Positions 10,201-21,399 of a stretch of DNA of 64,000 bases are shown here, in pieces (the first letter of the stretch is position 1; each line of letters starts with the position of its first letter). The stretch lies in contig CM070873.1 of the NCBI GenBank assembly GCA_036365515.1, positions 215,435,376 to 215,499,375 on the forward strand. The letters run 5' to 3'. The notes under the pieces were generated by a model. It worked only from the letters and a program-made list of their open reading frames with translations. It searched no databases and was not told the DNA's origin. Both the position numbers and the translations under genes were made by a program. This stretch comes from Torymus aiolomorphi (lineage: Eukaryota; Arthropoda; Insecta; Hymenoptera; Torymidae).

Positions 10201-12636
10201 TCCTTTTCGGGCGTGCGATTCAGCTTGTCTTCGAGATTCTGAGATGAGCGCCTACTGCTTTTAGACGAGGAATTCAGCATACCCGTCGAACCCATTCTGA
10301 TGAAAAACGACTTGAAGGGCGAAGGGGACCTGTTGGCATTTTGGAACAATCTTCGCTCCACCGGATTCTTCTTCTCTAAATTCCCAGACGTGCTTTTCTC
10401 CTCGCGATTGTTGTTTGCGCTATCCAACCTGCAGTCATTGTTGTTGCTGACGTTATTATTATCCGAGCGTTCGGGTATGGTGCAGATGGTCTCGCGCGAG
10501 CTGGACCGCCGGAACGAGTCGATCTTCTTGCTCATCCTCCGCAATCCCCAGACTCCTAAGCCTGCAAAGCATTCGGCGAAACATACCGTTTATATCAGTC
10601 GGTCAGTCAGACATTCTTATAAAAAGTGGCCGCGACCGGCACCGAATGCGGACTTGCGACCGCGCGCGTATGGGCGGACGATTCCCGACTACCGAATGAT
10701 ATTCCGCATACTTTTCGGGGACTAGTTTTTTGCCAGCTTCGTTTTGTTTTAGACGCTCTGAACGGAGATGAATCGCGTTCGACGACGCGCGCATTACAAT
10801 GTGATCGCTAGCTCGACACTGCACAGCAGCAGTTACGAGCACTCAAGTGCACACACGTTTGGCCTATAATGACGTCAACGTGAAGCCATCGCCAGAGGTG
10901 GTAGTTACTTTTTGCGCGCGTTTGAGCGTCTCAAAGAATGCCGATGGATACTTTCAATGCTACAGCTATGTGGGTCACTCGGTCTTAGTGGTATCATAAA
11001 TACTTTTTTATTCGTGCTATAATGCAGCTATTATAAATTCATAAATGTTGTACAAAGACGCGTAAATCAAAAAGTGTAATTGAAGGTGGGATAACATTAC
11101 GAAGTCAACGAGAATTGCGAAAGTAAAATGTATTTTAAATCATTGTTTATCAATAAAAGAGAAATAACATTGCACAATACTGTTGTTGAATTGCATAATG
11201 TTTTATTTTTAAAATATTGCATTGTGCAGTTTTGTAAACAGTAAATAAAAACAAAGTTTGTATGTACTACCTTTCCTACTTTAATTGTTAAAATGTTCTC
11301 AATTATAGAGCTTAAATTAAATATTATTATAATTTGACTATATAGAAAGAAAATATTTGAAAGTAGAGTAGTATTTGTAACATGATTACCAATTATACGC
11401 TAAAGCGTTTTTCTGATTGTGATCTATAAGGAATTCATTTGAAAGGAAAAATCGTCTAACACTGTAGTATAATTAACTCTTTGGAAGCCTAATTACAGAC
11501 ACATTGTAACTACTTTTCGCAAGATCCCGCTCGTGATTGCCGCGTAAGAAGTTCCCGATGGAAATGAAACGCGGAAGACATTATGAGTGTGCACGTAGAC
11601 AACGCATTGAAACGGCGTCGCGTCGTTTTCTGGCGTTATATTGCGAGCCAGCCGGCGCTCATCGAGGGCATCGAAGCATATCAGTCGAGCAACTGTTTAG
11701 AGTTTCGACCCGGCGAACTCGGACTGTGGACACGATTCGGTAGACGCGTTTCTCTTTTTTGATCTGCAAACTTTTGTTAACGATGCGCCTTTATTCTTGC
11801 ATTGACTTTTCATACGTAGCAATCACTTGAGAAATATACGGAGAAAAAGCGATAAAAAGAAAAGATTATTTTAAAATAGCCAAGGACCACTACTTCAATA
11901 ATAACAGCACATTTAATTGGATGCAATCTTGCTTTATATACCCTCCATAAATTCAAAGCAGACGGGATAAAAATTGTTTGATTTATCGAGGCCATCGAGT
12001 AAAAAACTACTGTTTGTCTTAAAAACGATTAACTTTAAACGTTTCATCGGTTCATTAAGTTGGCGACTTTAGATAACTGAGACAACATCGCAAAAAGATT
12101 ATCTTTGTTTGGTAAGAACCAGCTAGCTATAAGAAAAATATTATTCCCGCAGAGTTATCGCATATACTTATATATTAATATCATTGTCAATATTGCTCAT
12201 TCGAAGCGGGTGCGTAAAAGAAAGGTATATCATTCGCAATATCGCAGGATGTGTTTATTATAAAGGAAAAATGGAGACACATATAATCACCTTTCTGCTT
12301 TTCAGGCTCGTGCTCGACGATGAACGCAGGCACGGCCGTGACGAGCCTGTAGTCCGCGTCCTGCTGCTGCATCTTCCCGGAGAGCTGAGCCGGCTGGGGC
12401 GAGGCATCGTCCTCCGAGACGAGCAGGGCGTAGGTGTCACCGCAGCTCTTCCGCGAAAACTTTGACCGCGAGAACATGTAGGCGGCTCCCACGGAGCTGC
12501 CCGCCGCGTGCTGGCCCTGGCAGTCGGAATTCTTGCGGCTGGCTCCCGGCGGCTCGTCCAGCGTCAGCGGGTTCGGCAGGACACTGCCAATTTCGTCGGC
12601 GCTGTGGCGCCTGGCCTTCGTCAGCCGCTTGAACAT
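4182..12636 (-). CDS. Gene B: two-PDZ-domain scaffold protein (5 exons, ~965 aa)
   Basis: Coding exons on the - strand are 12636-12291, 10561-8695, 7815-7289, 4756-4636 and 4218-4182. Phases match at all four junctions (1, 2, 1, 2), total 2898 nt ending in TAA. The first 690 residues are Ser/Asn/Arg-rich and probably disordered, with a Ser-rich run at about 637-654. PDZ1 covers about 698-783 (loop SLGI, RLGDEIVEVEG). PDZ2 covers about 864-952 (loop SLGF, VGGRDSPRG, GDEILSLNG, CTHQEVIELF), with the class I-type His at helix B. A linker with HHHHH and Thr/Gly/Ser repeats separates the PDZs. There is no signal peptide or membrane span; a cytoplasmic, membrane-associated scaffold role is inferred from the family. 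PDZ2 is strikingly like PDZ2 of gene A. ATG 12636 was chosen as the first in-frame Met after a splice acceptor; the frame stays open upstream, so an earlier start or exon is possible. The PDZD2/pro-IL-16/big bang relationship is tentative. Confidence 0.88.
4636..4756 (-). CDS. Gene B exon 4 (end of PDZ2)
   Basis: The exon is bounded by a TTTTTACAG acceptor (4757 side) and a GTATTG donor (4635). It reads GDEILSLNGKILRG, CTHQEVIELF and VELELARRH, the second half of a PDZ domain. It is too short for a simple long-ORF scan but unmistakable once translated in the phase left by exon 3. Confidence 0.9.
4757..7288 (-). other. Gene B intron 4 (2.5 kb) with internal CpG-rich island
   Basis: The intron lies inside PDZ2. 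Its middle (about 5500-6480) is CpG-rich with a (CG)n run at about 6050-6062, while both ends are AT-rich. Open frames in the island are on both strands and look like composition artefacts; none is recognisable. Confidence 0.75.
6013..6020 (+). promoter_or_regulatory. TATA-like box in a CpG-rich intronic island
   Basis: TATATAAG sits in the GC-rich part of a gene B intron, with a TCAG-containing sequence about 22 bases downstream. The island (about 5500-6480) looks like a core promoter on the + strand, antisense to gene B. No credible protein follows, so it could drive a non-coding RNA or be an enhancer. This is only a motif match. Confidence 0.25.
7289..7815 (-). CDS. Gene B exon 3 (end of PDZ1, linker, start of PDZ2)
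   Basis: The acceptor ATCGACAG lies before 7815 and the donor GTACAT after 7289. It completes AH-R and continues DGRLRLGDEIVEVEG to close PDZ1, then a Ser/Thr/Asn linker with HHHHH, then PDZ2 from HVARFEKG to GIFVRRVFPGGQADVSKALFQ. The break falls just before GDEIL, at a different point from the intron in PDZ2 of gene A. Confidence 0.9.
7816..8694 (-). other. Gene B intron 3 (879 bp)
   Basis: The AT-rich intron splits PDZ1 between DGIAH and DGRLRL. It contains the long poly(T) tract at 7860-7912 and otherwise nothing recognisable. Confidence 0.8.
7860..7912. repeat. Poly(T)/poly(A) tract
   Basis: About 53 T residues on the + strand, with a single G at 7887. On the gene B sense strand it is poly(A), ending about 45 bases before a splice acceptor. 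It may be a microsatellite, the tail of a retroposed sequence, or a length error in the assembly. Confidence 0.9.
8695..10561 (-). CDS. Gene B exon 2 (long disordered region, start of PDZ1)
   Basis: This is the largest exon, 1867 nt, from acceptor GCTTTGCAG (10562 side) to donor GTAAGC (8694). It encodes a Ser/Arg/Asn-rich segment with many likely phosphorylation-type RRxS and SP sites, then MRRCRLVHLTKADPKESLGI, the first strands of PDZ1. The phase-1 junction with exon 1 gives EKQK-GLGVWGLRRMSKK without a stop. A Met at RRMSKK could start a shorter isoform. Confidence 0.9.
10562..12290 (-). other. Gene B intron 1 (1.7 kb)
   Basis: GTGATT donor to TTTGCAG acceptor. The stretch next to exon 2 (about 10570-10960) is CpG-rich and promoter-like; the rest is AT-rich apart from a GC-richer patch at about 11520-11750. 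No convincing exon is visible inside. Confidence 0.7.
10595..10880 (-). promoter_or_regulatory. Possible internal promoter of gene B (CRE plus TATA-like box)
   Basis: On the - strand a palindromic TGACGTCA (10870-10877, a CREB/ATF consensus) is followed by CpG-rich sequence and TTTTTATAAG near 10617-10626, just upstream of the exon 2 acceptor. Transcription from here would skip exon 1 and could use the Met at RRMSKK. There is no transcript evidence, and the motifs are short enough to arise by chance. Confidence 0.3.
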
Positions 12637-12646
12637 CCCGGCGGCC
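12291..12646 (-). CDS. Gene B exon 1 in window (N-terminus)
   Basis: Donor GTGATT begins at 12290 on the - strand. An acceptor-like TTCGCAG ends at 12647. Translation from ATG 12636 gives MFKRLTKARRHSADEIG and then a Gln/Ser/Asp-rich stretch ending EHEPEKQK-G. The upstream frame is open, but an out-of-frame ATG lies just across the proposed acceptor, which favours splicing over a longer exon. The true first exon is probably further upstream (higher coordinates). Confidence 0.75.
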
Positions 12647-15540
12647 CTGCGAACATGCACACCAACGGTCAGCGAGTTTTTTCTCCCCTGGAATGGGGCA
12701 TCCTCTCTCTCGCGAGCGCTCTCTGTCTTTGTTCGCCCCTGTAGCCCGAAGCGCGCAAATCGTTTTGCGGAAATGAGAGACTCGCTTGATATCGCACAGT
12801 GCCAATTTGGTATTATTCCTTCTTTTTCTCTGGCCAACGCGAGATGTGCACATTTTTTGCCGCACTCGAAAGTTCCGTAACGAGCGCGCTTCTTTGAAAC
12901 ATCGCGTCGTAATTTGACTTTTTCGAATAGTTCACATTTTCTATACTCTCGGCTTTTTTCGCCAGTGTACCGTTTTACTGTACCTCTGCTGTGACAACTT
13001 TAATTGGATTCCATTAAAATCTTCCATAACGCAAGCACGATTCTTGTCATTTTTAGAATGCTCTAATTAAGTATTTTTTTAATTATTTTCTTTTTAATAC
13101 AAAAGTGACGTTCATAGATTGCTTTGAACGTTAAGCTGTAAATTTTATAGGTTATTGCAACAACATAAATAAAAGCTTATATTTACATTTATGTGTGTTA
13201 TTAAATAAAACAAAAGAGCTAGCTAAAAAGTATAATAGTCTTTTTCGATAAGAATGTGGTTAGTAAAAAAATTTAATCATGATTGAATTTAGATACAGAT
13301 ACCGCAGCTATGACTAAAAACTTATCTGAAATGTAATTTGAACAACTTAGGATACGCCAGCTTAGCCTAAATAGGATATTAAAAAGACTTGAAAGATTTT
13401 ATAGGGCGTGGTTTCGTCAAAATAACTGTTATAAGTGACTTTGCTGCTTTCGTCATTTGATGTACAGCTTCTACATAAAATTACATATTTATCGTGTTAA
13501 AAATTCATTCTCCCTTTAAGCCCCGAACCTTTTCTGCAGTATTTGCAAACTGCAACCTATTCGTATACGTGTGCATGCATAAACAGGATGTGTATTTCGC
13601 AGAAGTGCAGCAAAGTCTGTGTTCGCTCGTGCGATTCGCCCGAGTGTTTCTCTAGAATCCGAAACGAAATCGTTCCCAGCGAAAGAGGAGAAGGGGGCAC
13701 CGAGTCTCGAATGAAGAAAGAAAAGATGATCGTGACCCGGAGCTCGAGAGAGCAGCCACGAGATCGACCTCTAGAAGCAACGATCGGATCGATCGATCGT
13801 GGCAGATTGAGAGAAAAGAAAAGAGCACGTCGTCTTACAGGTTTACGCTGGCCGCGGCCATGGCTCTTTCCTCTTTCTCTCCCGCTGGAACCCCCAATTA
13901 AAGCCCCACTCCGGCGAATCCAGCGAGTATTCGGCGCGAGAGAAAGAGGCGCGCGAGGGAGAGGATAATCGTTACTACTCGTTAATTCCGTCGGGAAAAA
14001 CCACCTGTCGCGATCGTTCTCGTTCTCTCTCTCTCTCTTCTCATCTCTCGCTCTCTCCCTCTCAGACCGCGCACGCGCGCGAGAACAAGACACGAGAGAC
14101 TTTGTAGATACAAATTGGCCCCGACGAAGGCGACCGCGAGTCGAGGAGGGGGTGGGAAGAAGGAAAAAAAGGCAGACGGAGAGGAGAGAAGAGCGTGAGT
14201 CGAGAGAAATCAAAGCCAAAAACCACCATGGGAAACGCATGCGCTCGCAGCCCACCCAAAGAGGGAACCCCCTTTGTTTCTCTGAACGAGCTTTGTCGGT
14301 GCACTTCCAATTCTCTGACTTTCCTCCGTTTTCTCCCAACGTTTAATTACGTCACAATTTCAAACAATTGCGCTAAATTAAGTTCAACTGGCTCTCATTT
14401 GCCCATCTTTTACTAGATTTTAGTCTTAAACATTGAAAATTATAAGTTGCAACACAATTTCTGTGCATTTTTCATTGAGATATTCATAGTTGATAAAAAT
14501 AACTTCAAATATTACCATAACATCGCATATATTTACTTGAAAACTTTATGTAAGTATAGTATAGTATTGCATTTAATGTATTTTAACGCTTGAAGAACAC
14601 GTTCTGAAATCCGCTAATTAAACAGTAGAAATTAAGTCATTAGGATGTTCAATCTTTGGGCGTGAGAGAAAAAAAACGTACAAACCATATCAAGTAATCA
14701 TTGAAATGGTGGGCAAGGGAAAGTATTACAAACGCATGCATTTTTCTGCTTTGAATCGTTAGGATTTAAAATTGAAATTCGCGCAACGATGCCAAAAAAA
14801 CGAAGACTCACACGCGAAATAAGAATAAAATTGAAAGACGTGCATGATATCTATAGAGTAAAAAGTAACTTTCTAATGATATTATTATAGATTCTATAAT
14901 AACGCGCCGTGTATAGCGAAGCGATTTTCATTTTCAATCCAATTACACGAGCCGGGAGGATGAATCTACAACGTAGGCCTAAAAAAAAGTTAGCTACATA
15001 TATGCAGCAATAGAGAAAAAAGCGCGGTGGGCGTGGCACGTGCGATAGGCCTCGGGCGCTGCCGCGGCGACTAATAACTTTCATTTCCTATTATCGGCGA
15101 TCCATCGCAACCGCCGCCGCCCTGCTCCAGCTTATAACGCTACACTTTCATCTCGGACGACGAGAATGCACGACGAGGCGCGCGGAAGAGTCATCGGCCC
15201 GTCAATTACCGATGTACACAGACCGGCCCGCAATGATTCATCTCATCTATTCCCCCCCTGTGCATCCCTCCGTGCGTGCAGCGCGTGTCCGGTTGCAACT
15301 GCAGAGCGCCCCTGCGGGCTATTACGCGGGCTTAACCACTTAGTGCATATACTAACGCGCGCTGTTCGTTTTTTCTTTCAAATTTTTCTCTTTTAACTCT
15401 AATTGTGCAGCACGTGGGACGATATTTTATATACCCGCCTCTCATTATTTGCTTCACTTTTAGCCGTTATCAAACGGCTTTTCAGTTCTAAACAAGCCTA
15501 TTGCACAATGTAAAACATAACATTGATATAGATTTTTTTA
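12647..15540. other. Non-coding region upstream of gene B exon 1
   Basis: A GC-richer patch next to exon 1 (to about 12900) is followed by AT-rich DNA and a CpG- and CT/GA-rich island at about 13550-14340 with overlapping open frames on both strands that look compositional. A second small GC-rich patch lies at about 15000-15400. It could hold the 5' UTR or promoter of gene B, but no splice-linked exon could be demonstrated. Confidence 0.4.
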
Positions 15541-16190
15541 TCTTCAAATCCGTTCTTGACAAAGAATTACTTTTACCTTTTCACGATTTTGCATACGAAT
15601 TTTAGTGTACGGTTTGCACAGAAAGTAAATGGATATAATCTGATCTTCTTTTTTAACAGCAACCAGATACATAAAGTCATGATGTTTTTATAGAAGCACG
15701 CTACCTCGCAAAAAACATGATTTATTAAGTGAGAAAGTGTAATGATAATAGAATTATTTAATGCTTCAGTTTCACCGTTTTAAGACTCATTGCAATACTA
15801 TAGCGAAAAAGAAAAAAATTAATCAATTCTCGCGCATTAAATTTTATTATCGCGATTAGAGAAAAATTATCATTAGACCGTTATTTTCCCTTTTCGCATA
15901 CACACACGCATACATATAGTATGATAATTATATAGAGCCAGACTAATACCAAAAATTACAATGCTGCTACACGATTTATCCTTCTTAGTATAGCGGATGC
16001 ATCAGTAATCGCTGCAAAACAATGTCTAGGAGTACACAATAAATCACTTTTCGAAATCAATTTCGTTCGTATAATCATTTATTTTCAAGGTGGGTAATTA
16101 TGAACTCGATAGTTATTATTTTATAATAATATATATTGTTTAAAATAATACATGTAACATGTGAATAAATAAATAAAAACGTCAGTTACA
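15541..16190. other. AT-rich spacer
   Basis: I see no gene, repeat family or motif here. Confidence 0.4.
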
Positions 16191-16323
16191 ATGAAGAGTG
16201 AGTGTTTGCGAGCGGCAACAAGACTGCCGCTGGCTCCCACGTCTCTAGCCCCGAGAGCGAAAAGCAAAGACCATAAGAAGCCAGCAAAACGACGAAGCGC
16301 GGCCCTCCTTCATCGGCACTTCT

Positions 16324-16391
<68 letters not shown>

Positions 16392-17040
16392 TCTTTCTCT
16401 CGTGGCATCGCGCGAATGCAGCCGCGAAATTAGCTACAATTACCCGGGCTCGCGCCGTCACGACATGTTTCATGACTGCTATGCAACGCAGCATCCGCAG
16501 AGCGGTGGCGCGAGCCTCGCGACTTTAGACGAACGCGTGCGCGCGGCTAATGCGCCGCTGCCACGGCCGGCCGGCAGATTAACATAAATCATAAAGGGCC
16601 GGAGCGCAATCACGGCAGCGCGCACACGGCAGGTGCGGAACCGCAGTCGCTTCTGCCGACGCCGCCGCCGCTGGGGACCGGCCGCGCTGCTCTCTTTTTG
16701 CGCCCGCGCGCGGCGGCAGTTTCGAGCGAAAAAGGAGGAGAGAAAGAGTCGCGTGCGGCATTATTGTTGCGGGCCTCGCGTGCGCTTTGTCTTCCCCTGA
16801 TGCACCGCGGCGCTGCAACATGTGGCGATGGGCGTCGACCACGATGACGGCCGATTGCTTTTGTTTGAATAAACGCGCCAGAGTGTGTTTTGCCGCGCGG
16901 CACACGAGTAACAGTGCCAGTGCGTAAGAGGGGAGGGAAAAAGCTGCTTACGGGATGATGACCGGCTGAATTCGCACGTTTTCTTCGTGCCTGCACGCGG
17001 CCACTCGCATTTTTTCGCCTTTCCAATTCAAAGACCGTTT
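16191..17040. other. CpG-rich island
   Basis: The island is GC-rich with many CG dinucleotides and contains the long CT microsatellite. Open frames run on both strands, reflecting scarce A/T stop codons, with no recognisable protein. Confidence 0.5.
16325..16387. repeat. (CT)n microsatellite
   Basis: About 31 uninterrupted CT units, with imperfect continuation to about 16401. A pure pyrimidine strand of this length can adopt triplex structure. Confidence 0.95.
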
Positions 17041-17194
17041 TTGCATTATTTATGACCGCGGAAAACGTGCACGACGTAGGGACTTTTTTTTTTAAGAAAT
17101 AGCATGCTTACGTTGTTGCATTATCATTCTATAGCACACAATAAATTCAGAATTAACTCGAACTTTTTTATAGGAAATTCATACGTTAACGTAA

Positions 17195-17300
17195 CGTAAT
17201 TTAATTTTTAATTTATTAATTTATTTTTTATTTTTAATTTATTTATTTTTTATTTATTAATTTAATTTTTAATTTATTAATTTGTAATTTAATTTTTTAC
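17195..17300. repeat. TTTAAT-type low-complexity AT tract
   Basis: Degenerate tandem TTTAATTTATT-like units with almost no G or C directly precede the hairpin at 17312. Confidence 0.8.
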
Positions 17301-17311
17301 GTTAATTTCTT

Positions 17312-17485
17312 ATTTGTTGGTAAAATATATTTATATATTAAGTGGGTTTTTGTATACTTTATTTTTTAGCAACGAGTTTTCTGTGAATAAAAAGAGAATT
17401 CTCTTTTTATTCACAGAAAACTCGTTGCTAAAAAATAAAGTATACAAAACCCCACTTAATATATAAATATATTTTACCAACAAAT
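17312..17485. repeat. Near-perfect 174-bp palindrome (hairpin)
   Basis: Two 87-bp arms are mirror images around 17398/17399 (GAGAA|TTCTC) with no spacer. I find one mismatch (a T versus G in the AGTGGG/CCCCACT part) and no indels. Ends read ATTTGTTGG and CCAACAAAT. No clear target-site duplication flanks it. It may be a foldback element or a snap-back duplication. Confidence 0.93.
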
Positions 17486-17981
17486 TTCAATTTATTTATA
17501 AAGTAAATATATTTTAAAGGCAACGAATAGAGTTATTTTATATTAAAAACGCCAAGAGTTCTTTTTCCTAAAGTTCATTAACACTTCCGCGGATGTTGCA
17601 AACATCCTTTCATCATCATGCATTTCCTTTTTAAGATAAAGATGAAATAAAAAAAAAATGACCGTACATTAGTAAAAAAATCGTATAGTTTGATTTTAAT
17701 GAGAGATTCTATAATTACAGTACGTTGCTACTAATACATAGGATTGCATTTCAGGCAAGCAACTGAGGATCTCCCATTTTTTCCTCCGACAAGATAAAAA
17801 ACTATATTTCCGTAAAAAGAGAAACCAGTTTTCCCGTGAGAATCAAGCAACGAAGAGAAAAAAACATTCGCAAGAGAGAAGCGGGATATACGGTCGTCGA
17901 AAGTGTATGTAATAGAGATGGAGGTTTCGAGGTCGGCAAAATCGCGAAATCGCTGTGATAATAGACAGATATATCGACATT

Positions 17982-18050
<69 letters not shown>

Positions 18051-18593
18051 TAAATTGGGGTTATCGCCGCTCTGACTCAGTTCACAGAGAGAATTCGACG
18101 AGTACCTAGAGTTTCACATGTGTGTCGATACGTACTAAAGTGGACTTTCCTTGGAGGCGTGTAATATATATGCACTTGACCGCGAATCTCGATAATACGA
18201 TTCGAAATAGAAAACGGATTTCGTCGAATCGGATTAGTCGATATAGAGAAAGGATGTTCAGCGTTTCATTCGATAAAGATCAGATAGGAAAAAATGAATA
18301 TTAATTATATTTCCCTCGAGTTTCAACACTTTGCTGCATGCAAGGCTATATTAGGAAATAATCCTACTATGCTGCATTACCGAAAATTCACTTCGATCTG
18401 CATTATATCAAATACTTGATTAAATATTTTTATCCTAATAGGTAAAGTAAAGAAAAAATATTTAGCAGTGCACGATTATAAGTTATCGAAAATTAATGAA
18501 AATTTGTAAATACTATCCCCTTCACCTATATAAAACTCCACTACTTAATGTAACTGTTTCATATTCATGATGCATTGGATTTTACGTTTACAA
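17486..18593. other. Non-coding region with CA microsatellite
   Basis: Mostly AT-rich sequence with no gene seen; the only clear feature is the AC repeat. Confidence 0.4.
17985..18048. repeat. (AC)n microsatellite
   Basis: 32 uninterrupted AC units. A tract of this kind can form Z-DNA and is likely length-polymorphic. Confidence 0.95.
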
Positions 18594-19016
18594 TTAACGG
18601 GGTCCGAAAGTCAATTAAAAATTCAAATTTCGCGCCACAATATAGCAGACGAAAAAATAAATAATTTGCCTATAACAAATAGTAAAAACAATATTACGGA
18701 AAACCAGGACTGCATTGCCCTCCGTTACATTATTATCTATCATTTAACAAAATTTGAAGTTTCTATATAAATATTTCGCTGAATGGCATTTGAATTACTT
18801 GATTTTGAGACATTATTCAAATGCCATTCAGCGAAATATTTATATAGAAACTTCAAACTTTGTAAAATGATAGATAATAATGTAACGGAGGGCAATGCAG
18901 TCCTGGTTTTCCGTAATATTGTTTTTACTATTTGTTATAGGCAAATTATTTATTTTTTCGTCTGCTATATTGTGGCGCGAAATTTGAATTTTTAATTGAC
19001 TTTCGGACCCCCTTAA
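18594..19016. mobile_element. TTAA-flanked foldback MITE (423 bp)
   Basis: Left arm 18598-18795 and right arm 18815-19012 are reverse complements with about three mismatches and no indels, separated by a 19-bp loop. Both outer ends carry TTAA (18594-18597 and 19013-19016), followed inward by [CG]GGGGTCCGAAAGTC. A TTAA duplication is the hallmark of piggyBac-type insertion, so a non-autonomous piggyBac-like element is inferred. The apparent open frames in both arms are the same arm read twice, not a gene. Confidence 0.85.
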
Positions 19017-21370
19017 CATCAAATCGCGCATCCCGTAATCAAAGACCTCGAACAGCTTCATAATTTATCATTATCCCTGTGCAGTTAGCTTCTCATTCAT
19101 CTCGCGGAACGCACGAAGAAGATCCGTGATGGTGCGGTGTGCAAAAAATCAATTGACCCACGTCACAGGAATCAGTAATCCAACGTCGAACGCAACAATT
19201 TTCCATGTCGAGTGGTTCATTCCTAGCGAACCCATCGGCAATCGCGGGGCTTTCAAAATTGCGCGAACACGTTTGAAACGCATATTTTGCCGCCAGAACC
19301 CACACATCAGCACGTAGGCACGCGTTCCGCTCGCGCACGCTCGGCGTATGCAAATTATAACAGCGCGCGTTTCCCGGCCGCGGAATATTGAATCAAACGG
19401 AAAGCGCGCACGTGACGTTTCCTAAGCATCCTTCCTAGAACTTCCTTCACAACTTATGCTACGGAACGTTTTTTGATAATTGCATATATGAAAAGGACTG
19501 AAACTGCTTCGATGAGCATGCGCTGCATAGTCTTCAGCGAAAGTATTTGCGTAACTGCAAAAATCGCCTACTCGCCTTCAATTCGCGTAAATTGAGCCAA
19601 ACTTAAATATTATACTGAAGGAATGTCATAACCTTTATGCAATCGTAGTGGCTCTGTCATCCCTTTAAACGAAATAATAATATTGAAGAAATTTATTTTC
19701 ATGTAACAACGATTGAGTAAACGTACCATTTTTTCAGGACAATTTTAATCGTTATAATTTTTGTGTTTTCTTTTTTTTATAATTGAGAGACCGATTAAAT
19801 TTCCTCGCGATAATTTGCTCCATTTCACTGAAGAAAATTGTTCGTTGATTAACGGTTAAAGAATAAGGCCAATACTCCCTCCTACTTTTATCGATAGTAA
19901 AATCCAACGAGGAATAAATTTCCAGCTTGGAGCGGCAATTGAAGCCGCAGTGTTTTTCACCTCTCGATAATCCAGTTCATTATTATCCCGCTTCTACATT
20001 CTGAGTAATTGATGCTCGGTGATTTTCTATCGCAAACGCAGTCAGTTGTTTTGCCGAGAAAAGGGTTATAGGACCAGTCAGCGGCAATTGTTGGAAGGGA
20101 GGTTTTTCACCGTACGCGCGCGCAGTTGATTTACGTCGTTAAAGGCATCGGCAAACACCTCGTGTGTGCGCGAGCGCGCGCAACGATCTTTCTTCTCCCG
20201 CTCGTCATGCAGCGCGCAGGAAAATTCACGGCCGATGACTCACGAGGATCTCGCAGCCGCGCACTTTACATTCTCTAGCGCTGCTATAGTGCAGCTCGCT
20301 CTCCTGCACTTGCAGCTCCCTCCTCTATACCTCCCCCCTTTGTCCATCCCTTTTTTCTCGCCAGTCTCCAGCGATACTTTTTTTTATTCTTTGTCTATGT
20401 AGAGTGCTAAGAAAGGCGTACCTCTGAATACCAATGTTTATTGCGTAATTAACTGTAGCAAAAGTATAATAGGCATTCATACATATATACTTTTCGTTTA
20501 AATATTTATTTTTATTGTTAAGTTTTAATAAATTATGGTTGCGAATTTTTAAGGATGAGTAAGAAGTATAAATTTGCTTAACTTTTGCCAACGTAACCAT
20601 TTTATAGCAAGTGATACATTTTAGCTCTATAACATCTAATTTAATTCGTGATCTTACGGATATCATATTATACTATAAGAAAAGAAAGTAAACATTTCAA
20701 TAGAGTAAGATACTTATAGAGAACTCAATGTTTGCGTAAAATCTATTGATTATCAGAAGTGAATCCTAATAAGGCTGTTATAGTTTTACCTGGAATTTCC
20801 ACATAGCAGTAGCCAGTAATTTTCCTTATTTAGACCATATTCTTATGTATGCAGTTATGCGAAATTTCTATTTATCAATACGAGCCATCACAATATTTTT
20901 TTCAACTTTATACGTTCTTTATAATATTATATAACTGCATGCAAGATATCTACAATAGATTGAGTTGCATAAGACTGCAAATGTACTTGTTGCATAGCTA
21001 AAAGAGAAATGCTCAAATGCAGCACTGTTGTAAAATATTTTGTAAGCAACACGTTATGATGTAGGTAAATAACAAACCACGTAGATATATCGTTATAATA
21101 AGCTCCACTGTATGCAAGTATTATTGGCGATGCACGCGCGATTGGAAAAGAGCTAGAAGTTAACGCACTATTATGATGTAGAATCATGGAAAATGCTTAT
21201 GAAGCTGTTTGAAGGTAAACTATAATTACTTGAAATGAATTTGATTTCACTTTCCGCGAGCTATAAATTCTGCTTATAATTTGATTCTCATCGATTTTCA
21301 GATAAGTTTTTCTGCTATCAGTATTATTTGCACTTATTTTACATTTAAATGTTAATATAGTAAATTTCGT
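19017..21370. other. Non-coding region, two small GC-rich patches
   Basis: GC-richer patches lie at about 19090-19420 and 20050-20400; the rest is AT-rich. Frames of fewer than 120 codons are unrecognisable and overlap on both strands. I find no repeat or RNA gene. Confidence 0.4.
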
Positions 21371-21399
21371 AACTTAAATTGTGACTATGTGCCAGAAAA

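Noticed and set aside
11160..11235. Paired TGCACAAT / ATTGTGCA words suggesting a MITE
   Set aside because: Only about 8 bp of matched core; not above chance in AT-rich DNA.
13557..14339. 260-codon - strand open frame
   Set aside because: Composed of Arg/Glu/Ser-rich translation of CT/GA-rich sequence, no domain, no convincing splice sites and no link to gene B phases.
17731..18109. Frames of Cys-Val or Thr-His repeats
   Set aside because: Direct translation of the AC microsatellite.
18567..19061. Two similar peptides on opposite strands
   Set aside because: Both are the same MITE arm read in mirrored orientation, not duplicated genes.
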